From: Desulfosporosinus meridiei DSM 13257
GTDB taxonomy: Bacteria > Bacillota > Desulfitobacteriia > Desulfitobacteriales > Desulfitobacteriaceae
Length of the DNA stretch: 64,000 bases
Direction: 5' to 3'
Assembly (NCBI RefSeq): GCF_000231385.2
Contig: NC_018515.1
Span: 514,501-578,500, forward strand
A model generated the notes under the pieces. It saw nothing but the letters and a program-made list of their open reading frames with translations, made no database searches and was not told where the DNA came from. A program made the position numbers and the translations under genes. Of this stretch, positions 51,775 to 59,797 are shown piece by piece (position 1 is the stretch's first letter; the number at the start of each line of letters is the position of its first letter).

Positions 51775-52647
51775 TCATTCGTGGCCACTATGCGGGTCAA
51801 ACAACAAACGTAAATTATCGCCAACCATGTCAAAAACTCTGACAACAACCAGCAAGGAAAGACCGGGGAAAAAAGCCAGCCACCACATTCCCACGGAAAG
51901 ATACTTCATTGATTCGGAGAGAATTACCCCAATGGCCGGTTGATGGGGGGATAAGCCAAAGCCTAAGAAAGTAATCGAGGCTTCATGGAGGATCGCATGG
52001 GGAAATAAAAGCACCAAACCGACAAAAAACTGAGGTAATAAGTGAGGCAGCATGTGTTTAACTGCGATCCATACCCTTTTCCTACCCATATGACGGGAAA
52101 CCTGCACAAACTGAGATGTTCGGAGTTGCAGGACTTCGGCCCGAATTATCCTGGTCAGGTTAGGCCAATGGGAGCAGGCTACACCGATAATAACCCCCTT
52201 AGCGCCCCCCCCTAAAGCGAAAGCAATTAAAATCAAGGCCACTAAATGGGGCAAGCCCATAAAAACATCAACCAACCAGGCTATCAGGGTATCGACTGTT
52301 TTGCCTAAGGTAGCCGCGGCCATCCCCAGAATTAAGGCCACCAGAACGCTTACCGTAGAGGCCAACAAGCCGATCCCAATACTTAAAGCAAGCCCCTTGA
52401 CAGTTCTGGTAAACATATCCCGTCCTAACCAGTCCGTGCCAAAAGGGTGCTGCCAGGAAGGAGACAAGTTGCGTGCCTCAAAGTGAGTTTTGATAGCTTC
52501 ATTGCTCATCAGGAAACTGGCAGCGATTACGGCGGCCAATAAGGTCAAACCGCCGAGAATAGTGATCAGCGTGCGCTGGCGACGGTTTAAGCGAAGGATT
52601 CTGCCCGGTCGTCCTTCCATTGAAAGTGCCTGATTAAGCGGATTCAT
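51775..52647 (-). CDS. ABC permease, NikC type (leader-RNA operon 2)
   Basis: A 290-residue permease with HPFGTDWLGRDMFTRT, an EAA loop around TSQFVQVSRHMGRKRVWIAV, and LPHLLPQFFVGLVLLFPHAI then EASITFLGFG. It is strikingly like the cobalamin-controlled NikC-type protein at 20063-20932. It overlaps the NikB-type gene by four bases. Confidence 0.92.
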   Translation of the reverse strand: MNPLNQALSMEGRPGRILRLNRRQRTLITILGGLTLLAAVIAASFLMSNEAIKTHFEARNLSPSWQHPFGTDWLGRDMFTRTVKGLALSIGIGLLASTVSVLVALILGMAAATLGKTVDTLIAWLVDVFMGLPHLVALILIAFALGGGAKGVIIGVACSHWPNLTRIIRAEVLQLRTSQFVQVSRHMGRKRVWIAVKHMLPHLLPQFFVGLVLLFPHAILHEASITFLGFGLSPHQPAIGVILSESMKYLSVGMWWLAFFPGLSLLVVVRVFDMVGDNLRLLFDPHSGHE

Positions 52648-53639
52648 ACCGGTTCACCTGCTTCCTTGATCTGGGGATCGACCAGCCGATAGATTATGTC
52701 GGCTGCCAGATTGCCGAAATAGACAAATATTGCGCTGAACAGCACTATCCCCAGGAGGAGGGGCAGGTCGCCCCGCAGACCTGCCTGCACAGTGGCTTGA
52801 CCCAGACCAGGGTAAGAAAATACCTGTTCAGCCAGAACCGCCCCGCCAAATAGTTCACTGAAAGAAGCAAATTGCAGAGTAATGGCAGGCAAAGCCACGT
52901 TCCTCAGACCATGCCGGAATAAGAGCTGGAGGCCGCTTTCTCCCCGCGCTCTGGCAAACAGAATGTAATCGCTTTCCATGACATCAATCATCTTCTGTCT
53001 GGTGTGCAGAGCGATATTGGCCACGCCGACAATGCTTAGAGTCAAGGCCGGTAAGATCAGATGGATGATCCGATCTCCAAGGGTTACCTCGGTGCTCAGC
53101 ACACCGGCTGGGACGCCCAGTCCAACGGGCAGCCATTTGAGCCAAACTGAAAACACGATTAAGAGAACTAATCCCAGCCAGAAGGTTGGAGTAGAGGCCA
53201 GGGTTAAACAATACCATTTTAGCAAGCGATCCAGCCACTTCCCGCGTTGCATCCCCGAAACAATGCCCATGATAAAGCCCAGAAGACCGGATATGACCCA
53301 GGCCAATCCCATCAGGACAAGGGATGCCCAAAATTTTTCGCCGATCACTTGAATCACCGGGCGGCGAAAAATCATGGAATTCCCCAGATCACCATGGAGC
53401 ACATTGCTCCCCCAACGTTCGAAGCGTTCAATGGGTGGCTGGTTGAGCCCCCAATAGGCTTCGATTTTTTCCCGTTGGGCATGACTTACCTTCATCATAT
53501 CTGCCCCGATATAAGCCTGAACCGGGTCGATGGGGGAATGACTGACCAGGATAAAGGTTAAGGTACACAAGGTGACGAGGAGGAGGATCATCCGTAGAAA
53601 TTTATTAATAATGAACTTGAAAACACTTTTTGCAGCCAT
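52644..53639 (-). CDS. ABC permease, NikB type (leader-RNA operon 2)
   Basis: A 331-residue permease with SPIDPVQAYIG after TM1, the coupling loop VMESDYILFARARGE then HGLRNVALPAITLQF, and LAEQVFSYPGLGQ. It is paralogous to 19069-20070. The binding-protein gene ends 21 bases upstream. With the NikC-type partner it forms the channel. Confidence 0.92.
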   Translation of the reverse strand: MAAKSVFKFIINKFLRMILLLVTLCTLTFILVSHSPIDPVQAYIGADMMKVSHAQREKIEAYWGLNQPPIERFERWGSNVLHGDLGNSMIFRRPVIQVIGEKFWASLVLMGLAWVISGLLGFIMGIVSGMQRGKWLDRLLKWYCLTLASTPTFWLGLVLLIVFSVWLKWLPVGLGVPAGVLSTEVTLGDRIIHLILPALTLSIVGVANIALHTRQKMIDVMESDYILFARARGESGLQLLFRHGLRNVALPAITLQFASFSELFGGAVLAEQVFSYPGLGQATVQAGLRGDLPLLLGIVLFSAIFVYFGNLAADIIYRLVDPQIKEAGEPV

Positions 53640-53660
53640 AGTTATAAGTATTCCCTTCCA

Positions 53661-55262
53661 TTATTTAGTAAAGTGCCACTGAGCAATCGTATCTGTAATG
53701 GGCCAGCCATGACCGTGGGCGTGAACTTTCTGGGCTCCGAGATCCAGGTTGTCGCTTACATAATACAAATGATCAAGATTAACCAGCCAGGCCCAGGGGG
53801 CATCACCCAGAGCACTAAATCCGGTTGTCCCGTCCCACTGGGCCTTTTTCCAGTAGGTGTCGGCTGCGGTGGGATTATTGGATAACATTGCTTTATTCAT
53901 GTATTCGTCGACTTGTGGATTGGAGTAATAACCGGCATTAAAATAATCGACGCCCATGTATTTACTGTTAAATAAATTATACATTTCCAAAGGATCATGA
54001 GCCCCCCAGCCAAAAAGTATGGCATCGCTGTGCATCAATTTTTCAATGTCATCCCAGCTTTTGCCGGAAACTTCAATATTGATTCCCAGAGGTTTGATTT
54101 CGTCGGACACAGCGATGGCCAGGGATTGACGCACTGAATCCCCGGATGGATAAACCAAGGTGAATTTAGCTTTGAGCCCGTTCTTTTCCAGAATGCCGTC
54201 GTTATCAGAATCCTTCCAGCCGCCCTCCGCTAAGATCTTCTTAGCCCCATCTTTATCCGCGTCTTTAAGAACCGTTTCAGAATTCCACCAAGGTAAGTTG
54301 TCACATACGGAATAGGCAGGAGCCCCGTGGCCATTTAATACCCCATCCACTAAAGCCTTCCTGTCGAGGGCTAGGTTAATTGCCTTACGGATGGCTAAAT
54401 CCGAAGTAACATCATTGCCGATAGGATCCCCTTTGGTAGTTTTATTGCCTGCCTTTACATAAGGAAACATGATCCCGCGGTTGTCCACGCTTTTGTAGGC
54501 GACCAATTTTTTGCCCGGTATATCCTGTAGGGCTAAGGATGGCACAACAGCAGCAACATCAACCTGTCCGGCTTTCGCGGCAGCATAAGCAGCTTCTTCA
54601 GTTAAATAAAGGAAGGTAATTTTCTTGAAACTTGGTTTGGGCCCATAGTAATCCGGGTTAGCTTCTACGATAAGCTGTTGGCCTTTATCCCATTGCACAA
54701 ATTTATAAGGCCCGGAGCCGATGGGTTTTTGCGAGTAATCCTTACTGTAAGCATGCTCGGGAACAATTCCCAGTTTGGCCAGGGTGCTGGTAAAGGTGGA
54801 TTGCGCTTCTTTTAACGTGAATTCGACACTGTAGTCGCCTGTAGCCGTGACCCTTTGTAAATTAGTTAAATCAAAAACAGAGCTGTTCGTGGTCGCTGTT
54901 TGATAAGTGAAGACAACGTCCTTGGCGGTTAAGGCCTGCCCATCGGTAAACTTAACGTCTTTGCGCAGATTTACCTGATAAGTTAAGCCGTTTTCACTGA
55001 CGGTATAATCCGTGGCTAAGTCATTAATAACCTTTAAATCTTTGTCCCATTGCAAAATAGTACTTTGAAAAACCGGTGAGCCATAATTTCCCCAGCCGGT
55101 GGTGGGATCGAAGCCGCCATCCGGTTCTCCTCCTATGGCCACAGTGAGTTCATCCGTTGGCTTTGTTGAGGTAGAGTCGGCTTTACTTGAACACCCTGAA
55201 GTAACAGCAAGCGCAAGAATAATCAGGACAGCTAAGAAAGTATGAGATAATCGCTTAAACAT
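53661..55262 (-). CDS. Solute-binding lipoprotein, CntA/NikA-like (leader-RNA operon 2)
   Basis: A 533-residue family-5 lipoprotein, lipobox TSGC, then GGEPDGGFDPTTGWG, DLATDYTVSENGLTYQVNLR, DVKFTDGQALTAKDVVFTYQ, LGIVPEHAYSKDY and a C-terminal LDLGAQKVHAHGHGW, where the HAHGHG could bind metal. It is the paralogue of the cobalamin-controlled binding protein at 17405, but it is preceded by leader RNA copy 2. Overall resemblance is to binding proteins for metal-opine chelates as well as nickel; the exact ligand cannot be read from sequence. Confidence 0.88.
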   Translation of the reverse strand: MFKRLSHTFLAVLIILALAVTSGCSSKADSTSTKPTDELTVAIGGEPDGGFDPTTGWGNYGSPVFQSTILQWDKDLKVINDLATDYTVSENGLTYQVNLRKDVKFTDGQALTAKDVVFTYQTATTNSSVFDLTNLQRVTATGDYSVEFTLKEAQSTFTSTLAKLGIVPEHAYSKDYSQKPIGSGPYKFVQWDKGQQLIVEANPDYYGPKPSFKKITFLYLTEEAAYAAAKAGQVDVAAVVPSLALQDIPGKKLVAYKSVDNRGIMFPYVKAGNKTTKGDPIGNDVTSDLAIRKAINLALDRKALVDGVLNGHGAPAYSVCDNLPWWNSETVLKDADKDGAKKILAEGGWKDSDNDGILEKNGLKAKFTLVYPSGDSVRQSLAIAVSDEIKPLGINIEVSGKSWDDIEKLMHSDAILFGWGAHDPLEMYNLFNSKYMGVDYFNAGYYSNPQVDEYMNKAMLSNNPTAADTYWKKAQWDGTTGFSALGDAPWAWLVNLDHLYYVSDNLDLGAQKVHAHGHGWPITDTIAQWHFTK

Positions 55263-55338
55263 TTGTAACTTCCCCCTAATAATTGATAAGTTCTTGAGTT
55301 GAAGAGTACCTTGGTGACTGTTTTACCTCCTTTCACAC

Positions 55339-55400
55339 AAAAAAGACCACAGAGATAGACCCTGTTACGGGTCAGACCTCCATGGCCTTGGTTGCAGTAT
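55339..55400 (-). ncRNA. Metal-operon leader RNA, copy 2 (diverged 5' half)
   Basis: On the minus strand AAGGCCATGGAG (plus 55378-55389) pairs with CTCTGTGGTCTT (55343-55354) and GACCC with GGGTC inside, then T6. Relative to copy 3, paired positions change in a compatible way (A-U to G·U, T-A to T·G, G·U to G-C). The small upstream P1 hairpin is not conserved here; a TTAC/GTAA hairpin occupies the place. It is 77 bases upstream of the binding-protein start. Confidence 0.75.
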
Positions 55401-55574
55401 TTACTCAAGTAAGTTTTTGACGTGCCTCGTCAATTGTCTGGGAAATACTATTCTCTGATGCCCTGCCATTTTCCTTCTTTAAATAACTAAATATTTTGTT
55501 AAATAAAAAAATATTAAAAGATTAAGCAGGATTTATAACTTGTTTGTAGAAATTGGATATAAAATCTAAACTTC

Positions 55575-55646
55575 AGCAAAACCATGAAGGTGTTGCCAAG
55601 ACCATGGAGGTTTGACTCATTAGAGTCAGCTTCATGGTCTTTTTTA
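55575..55646 (+). ncRNA. Metal-operon leader RNA, copy 3
   Basis: P1 (55576-55596): GCAA/TTGC and ACC/GGT around ATGAA. P2: AAGACCATGGAG (55598-55609) with CTTCATGGTCTT (55630-55641), 3/1 internal loop, TGACTC/GAGTCA around ATTA, then a T-run. The P1 loop strand ACCATGAAG is also fully complementary to the P2 3' arm CTTCATGGT, so alternative folds exist. It lies upstream of the FecCD-type operon, with a dead methyltransferase start between them. Confidence 0.82.
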
Positions 55647-55671
55647 TAAGAATTTAAGGAAGGGTGAGGAT

Positions 55672-55710
55672 ATGCATATTTAAGAACTGATTAAAAACTA
55701 CCGGTAAAAT
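55672..55710 (+). pseudogene. 5' remnant of a methyltransferase gene behind leader RNA copy 3
   Basis: AGGAAGGGTGAGGAT then ATGCATATT-TAA-GAACTGATTAAAAACTAC parallels the beginning of the intact gene at 59798 (ribosome-binding site GAAGGGTGAG, then MHIQKQIENYW). Here the fourth codon is a stop (MHI*ELIKNYR*). The gene body is gone. The 150 bases that follow up to the permease start contain an open but unrecognised frame. Confidence 0.7.
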
Positions 55711-55865
55711 TGTAGAAATACGTGGAGGCAGGCACTCTCCTGGAGGAGGCCCGGCATCTTATACTCAGACTTTGTTCTCGGCGGCTTCTCTGCCTGATCC
55801 TGCCAAAGAAATGTCGAATAGACAATCCCAAAAAGATGATTAATCAAATGAAACAAGAGGGTAAG

Positions 55866-56951
55866 ATGAAGAACAATACAGCAAATACGCAGAAATTCAG
55901 GAAAATATTCAACCGGGACGATCCTAATATGCCGGTCATTATTATTTTGTTGGCCATTGCAGCACTCATATCGGTTATTTTTGCCATCGGGCTGGGTCCG
56001 GTCAGCGTAGCCCCCGGCAACGTTGCCAGAATTTTAGGCAGCAAAATCCCTTTTTTGGAAAGTCATATCCCCCACACCTGGACTCAGGTTGAGGAAAACA
56101 TTGTTTGGGGGCTGCGTTTCCCCCGGGTTTTACTGGGTCTGATTGTCGGCTCATCTTTGTCTATGACTGGAGTGGCAATGCAAGCTCTGGTAAGGAACCA
56201 CTTGGCGGATCCCTTTATTCTAGGGGTATCCTCCGGGGCTGCAGCAACCGCAACTTTAGGCATGCTTTTTGGCGCCTTTGCCTTTTTGGGCACTTACTCT
56301 TTATCCATAAGCGCGTTTCTCGGCGCTGCGATTACCATTATCCTGGTCTACACCATTTCCAGAGTCAGGGGAAGGATTAATATCACTCAGCTGCTGTTAT
56401 CCGGAGTGGCGCTTTCTATGATCATGGATGCGGTTACACGGATCATCACCTTGAGTGCCCCCAATGCCTTAGGGCTCCATAATGTTACCTTCTGGCTGTC
56501 GGGGAGTTTGGCGGGGGCAAAGTGGGGCTACTTAACCCTGCCCCTGGCCACGATTATTATTTGCCTGATTATTTTATTAATTAATTACAGAGCCTTAAAC
56601 GCCCTCTTGATGGGTGATGAGACTGCCGGTACTTTGGGCTTCAACGTGGCGCGTCTTCAAAAAATTCTTGTACTGGTGGCTTCTCTGATGGCAGGTACAA
56701 CCCTTGCTGTCAGCGGCACCATCGGGTTTGTTGGACTAATGGTACCCCATATGACAAGACTTCTCGTTGGAGCGGATCACAAACGGGTGCTTCCGGTTTG
56801 TGCCCTGCTTGGCGGCATCCTGGTGGTCTGGGTGGATGTGGCAGCCAGAATGCTCATCGCCCCGGAAGAATTGCCTTTAGGTATCTTAACAGCAGTCTTT
56901 GGCGGACCTTTCTTTATTTGGCTGCTGAAACATAATACCGGGAAAGCTTGA
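55866..56951 (+). CDS. FecCD/BtuC-type ABC permease (leader-RNA operon 3)
   Basis: A 361-residue permease with about nine or ten spans. Motifs: RFPRVLLGLIVGSSLSMTGV, ADPFILGVSSGAA, GTIGFVGLMVPHMTRLLVG and LPLGILTAVFGGPFFIWLL, all standard for iron-siderophore, haem or cobalamin importers. I start at ATG 55866, behind AAGAGGG; the frame is open 48 codons further upstream, but that part does not look like permease. It forms an operon with an ATPase and binding protein. Confidence 0.92.
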   Translation: MKNNTANTQKFRKIFNRDDPNMPVIIILLAIAALISVIFAIGLGPVSVAPGNVARILGSKIPFLESHIPHTWTQVEENIVWGLRFPRVLLGLIVGSSLSMTGVAMQALVRNHLADPFILGVSSGAAATATLGMLFGAFAFLGTYSLSISAFLGAAITIILVYTISRVRGRINITQLLLSGVALSMIMDAVTRIITLSAPNALGLHNVTFWLSGSLAGAKWGYLTLPLATIIICLIILLINYRALNALLMGDETAGTLGFNVARLQKILVLVASLMAGTTLAVSGTIGFVGLMVPHMTRLLVGADHKRVLPVCALLGGILVVWVDVAARMLIAPEELPLGILTAVFGGPFFIWLLKHNTGKA

Positions 56952-56960
56952 GGTGAAAAA

Positions 56961-57767
56961 ATGACATTACAGGTAGAAAGCTTATCCTTCTCTTATGACC
57001 ACAAAGCGATTATTGAAGACATCTGTCTCAATGTCAAAAAAGGCGAGTTTGTCGGACTTATCGGGCCTAATGGCAGCGGCAAATCAACGATTCTAAAAAA
57101 CCTCTACCGGGCACTGCAGCCGGATAGGGGAGAAGTTAAGCTGGATGGGGAAAACTTATTTAAACTAACTCACAAACAAGCTGCGACCAAAATTGGTGTT
57201 GTCGGCCAGGAGAATGCTCTGCCCTTTGATTTCAAAGTGGAAGAAATTGTAGCCATGGGCCGGAGTCCTCATAAAAAACTCTTTGCCGGGGACTCTCCGG
57301 AAGACAAAGAAATTGTCCGGCAGGCTTTGGCTTACTTGAGGATGGAAGATATGGCCAAAAAGAATTACCTTAAGTTATCCGGCGGGGAAAAACAAAGGGT
57401 GCTTATTGCCAGGGCTATCGCCCAAAAAACGGACTTTCTGATTTTGGATGAACCGACCAATCACCTGGATATCGGCTACCAGCTTCAAATACTTGATTTT
57501 GTTAAACGGTTACAGGCAACTGTTTTGACGGCCATCCATGATCTGAATATTGCGGCCTTGTATTGTGACAGGATCTATGTTTTAAAAGAAGGAAAAATCT
57601 ATACTAGGGGTACCGCGGAGGAAGTCCTGACTCCGGAAATCATTTTTGAGGTTTACGGCATAAAAGCCGATGTAATAATCCATCCTTTTACCCAAAAAAT
57701 CAGCATTACCTTTTTGCCGCAAAGCCTAAACAACTCTAAAAGAGCATTGAAGGAGAGAGAAATGTGA
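56961..57767 (+). CDS. FecE/BtuD-type ABC ATPase (leader-RNA operon 3)
   Basis: A 268-residue ATPase with Walker A GPNGSGKST, signature LSGGEKQRV, Walker B FLILDEPTNHLD and H-switch AIHDLN, matching siderophore/cobalamin import ATPases. It starts 9 bases after the permease stop and overlaps the next gene by four bases (GTGA). Confidence 0.94.
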   Translation: MTLQVESLSFSYDHKAIIEDICLNVKKGEFVGLIGPNGSGKSTILKNLYRALQPDRGEVKLDGENLFKLTHKQAATKIGVVGQENALPFDFKVEEIVAMGRSPHKKLFAGDSPEDKEIVRQALAYLRMEDMAKKNYLKLSGGEKQRVLIARAIAQKTDFLILDEPTNHLDIGYQLQILDFVKRLQATVLTAIHDLNIAALYCDRIYVLKEGKIYTRGTAEEVLTPEIIFEVYGIKADVIIHPFTQKISITFLPQSLNNSKRALKEREM

Positions 57768-58741
57768 AGAAGAAAAAACTGTTGAGGTGCTTCCTAGGTT
57801 TGATTATTGTTCTGATGACAGTGTTAAACGGATGCAGCAGCAAGGTGGCGGAGAATAATGCCGACGCCAAAAGCCTGGCCACCTATGAAAAACTGACCTT
57901 CAACAACTACGACAGAGAAGTTGTGATCGAGGCTATGCCTCAGAAGGTACTGGTCTTTGGGCCCAATAACAGCGAACTGTTTGTGGCCTTGGGATTAAGC
58001 GACAAAATCATCGGTAACAGCTACGATAATCATAGCAGGGGGCCTCTGCCGGAATTTGTTGAAGATTATGCCAAAATTCCCGAATTAACCTACGCTGACC
58101 CGACCCGGGAGGCTGTCATTTCCAGTGGTGCAGACTTTATTTATGGCAATGATTGGCCATTCGGCAAAGAAGGACTTGACCTTGCAGAACTTAAAGAAAA
58201 TGGGATCAACGTCTACATGGAAAAAGCCGCGACATTTGAGGAAATCTACCAGGAAATATCCGATCTAGGGAAGATCTTTCACGTGGAGGACAAAGCTGCA
58301 GCCTTTATCGCCGACCAGAAAGCAAGAATCGCAGCGGTGGAAAAAAAGCTTGCCGGTCAGGAACCACTCAAAGTATTGGTATATGACTTCGGGGGTGAGG
58401 GGGTGTTTACCTGCAGCGGCACAAATTTTGAAACATTGCTGATCGAAAAAGCCGGGGGGAAAAACATCTTCGACGATCAAACAGAGAAGCAATGGTTCAC
58501 GGCAAGTTACGAAGAGATTATCAAAAGGAATCCCGACGTGATCGTGATCCATGATTATGATGTGCCTTCGTTGGAGGAAAAAATCAAGTCCATTAAAGCT
58601 GATCCGGGACTTTCCAAACTGGACTGTGTAAAGAATGAGAGATTTATACCAATTGCCTTGGAAAGTGTTTTCCCCGGGGACAGAATGGCCTATTCCGTTG
58701 AGCTGTTGGCCAAAGGGTTCCATCCGACTTTGTTGAAATAA
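57764..58741 (+). CDS. FecB/BtuF-type binding lipoprotein (leader-RNA operon 3)
   Basis: A 325-residue family-8 (TroA-like fold) lipoprotein with lipobox LNGC. It has VLVFGPNNSELFVALGLSDK, VISSGADFIYGNDWPF, and VLVYDFGGEGVFTCSGTNF in the middle, and ends SVELLAKGFHPTLLK. It binds an iron-, cobalt- or nickel-chelate or corrinoid for the FecCD-type permease. The GTG start overlaps the ATPase stop. A C-terminal scrap of a near relative is at 35338-35382. Confidence 0.9.
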   Translation: MKKKKLLRCFLGLIIVLMTVLNGCSSKVAENNADAKSLATYEKLTFNNYDREVVIEAMPQKVLVFGPNNSELFVALGLSDKIIGNSYDNHSRGPLPEFVEDYAKIPELTYADPTREAVISSGADFIYGNDWPFGKEGLDLAELKENGINVYMEKAATFEEIYQEISDLGKIFHVEDKAAAFIADQKARIAAVEKKLAGQEPLKVLVYDFGGEGVFTCSGTNFETLLIEKAGGKNIFDDQTEKQWFTASYEEIIKRNPDVIVIHDYDVPSLEEKIKSIKADPGLSKLDCVKNERFIPIALESVFPGDRMAYSVELLAKGFHPTLLK

Positions 58742-58831
58742 GCGGGGCACTTCATAGAAATTCCCACATTTATGATTGCGACGATTAAGAAGTGAAACAG
58801 GATAAATATAAGCTGGAATAAAATATTGTAA

Positions 58832-58901
58832 AGCAAACTCATGAAGGGGTTGCGGAGACCATGGAGGTTTGACTCATTAGAGTCAACTTCGTGGTCTTTT
58901 A
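58832..58901 (+). ncRNA. Metal-operon leader RNA, copy 4
   Basis: P1 (58833-58853): GCAA/TTGC and CTC/GGG around ATGAA; the ACC/GGT pair of copies 1 and 3 has become CTC/GGG, a change on both sides. P2: AGACCATGGAG (58856-58866) with CTTCGTGGTCT (58887-58897), TGACTC/GAGTCA around ATTA, then TTTT. It lies 90 bases after the binding protein and 71 before the methyltransferase pair, so it may also terminate the preceding operon. Confidence 0.82.
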
Positions 58902-58971
58902 ATTTATAGAGGACAGCATATTTCAGATTTGTCTGGAAATGAGACAACAATAATAATAAAAGGGTGAATTT

Positions 58972-59727
58972 ATGGATATTCAGAAACGCATTGAAAACCA
59001 CTGGCAAGGTGCGGATCATCGGTACAATGACTATATTCATGGAGAATTAAACAGCTTTAAAAAAGATGCTTGGATCCGGCTGATTGAGGAAAACCGTCCT
59101 CCGGGCCAAAGGCTTGTAGTATTGGATGTCGGCACCGGTCCCGGTTTTTTCCCTATTCTCCTGTCGGAAATGGGACATCAGGTAACGGCCATCGACTGCA
59201 CCGAAAGCATGCTGGATAAGGCACGGGAAAATGCTCAAATAGGTGGATTTGAGGTGTCATTTCATCTGCAGGATTCCCACCAACTGGATTTTGACGACAA
59301 TAAGTTTGATATGATTCTCTGCCGGAATGCCAGTTGGCTGTTGTATGATCCGCCTGCAGCCTACCGTGGTTGGCATAGGGTTTTAAAGCCCGGTGGCCGA
59401 CTGTTAATCTTTGATGCCAACTGGTATCTGTGGTTGAATGACAAGAAGCTGCGAGAAGAATATGAACGGGACCAGGAGGAAGCGGTTCAGGCAGGATATC
59501 GTTCTTCTTATAACCAGGATGTGAAAGATGAGGGAGTTAATATCGGGAAAGAGCTGTTCTTCAGCAGTCGCCGCCGACCTCAGTGGGATGTTCCGACCTT
59601 GCTTGATCTGGGCTTTGGCAAAATATTTATTAATGATGATATCACGGAGAGTGCTTTCGATGAGATTGAAAAAATTCGCTATCGCACATCTCCTATGTTC
59701 ATGATTCGGGCGGAAAAAACAAAGTGA
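58972..59727 (+). CDS. Class I SAM-dependent methyltransferase 1 of operon 4
   Basis: A 251-residue methyltransferase: KRIENHWQGADHRYNDYIHG at the start, motif I VLDVGTGPGFFPILLSEMGH, TAIDCTESMLDKA, LCRNASWLLYDPPAAYRGW and GGRLLIFDANWYLWL. It is very close to the next gene, so they arose by tandem duplication. ATG 58972 follows AAAGGGTG. It is the first gene behind leader RNA copy 4. Confidence 0.9.
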   Translation: MDIQKRIENHWQGADHRYNDYIHGELNSFKKDAWIRLIEENRPPGQRLVVLDVGTGPGFFPILLSEMGHQVTAIDCTESMLDKARENAQIGGFEVSFHLQDSHQLDFDDNKFDMILCRNASWLLYDPPAAYRGWHRVLKPGGRLLIFDANWYLWLNDKKLREEYERDQEEAVQAGYRSSYNQDVKDEGVNIGKELFFSSRRRPQWDVPTLLDLGFGKIFINDDITESAFDEIEKIRYRTSPMFMIRAEKTK

Positions 59728-59797
59728 GTTGAATGAGGATAACCTTTTCCGGGTGCTGTTAAGATGCTTGAGAACAATGCGAGGAAGGGTGAGAATA

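Noticed and set aside
55339-58901. The repeated leader elements considered as protein operators or plain terminators
   Set aside because: Sequence changes preserve base pairing on both sides and a second small hairpin is conserved, so an RNA role is more likely. The terminator alone would not need such sequence conservation.
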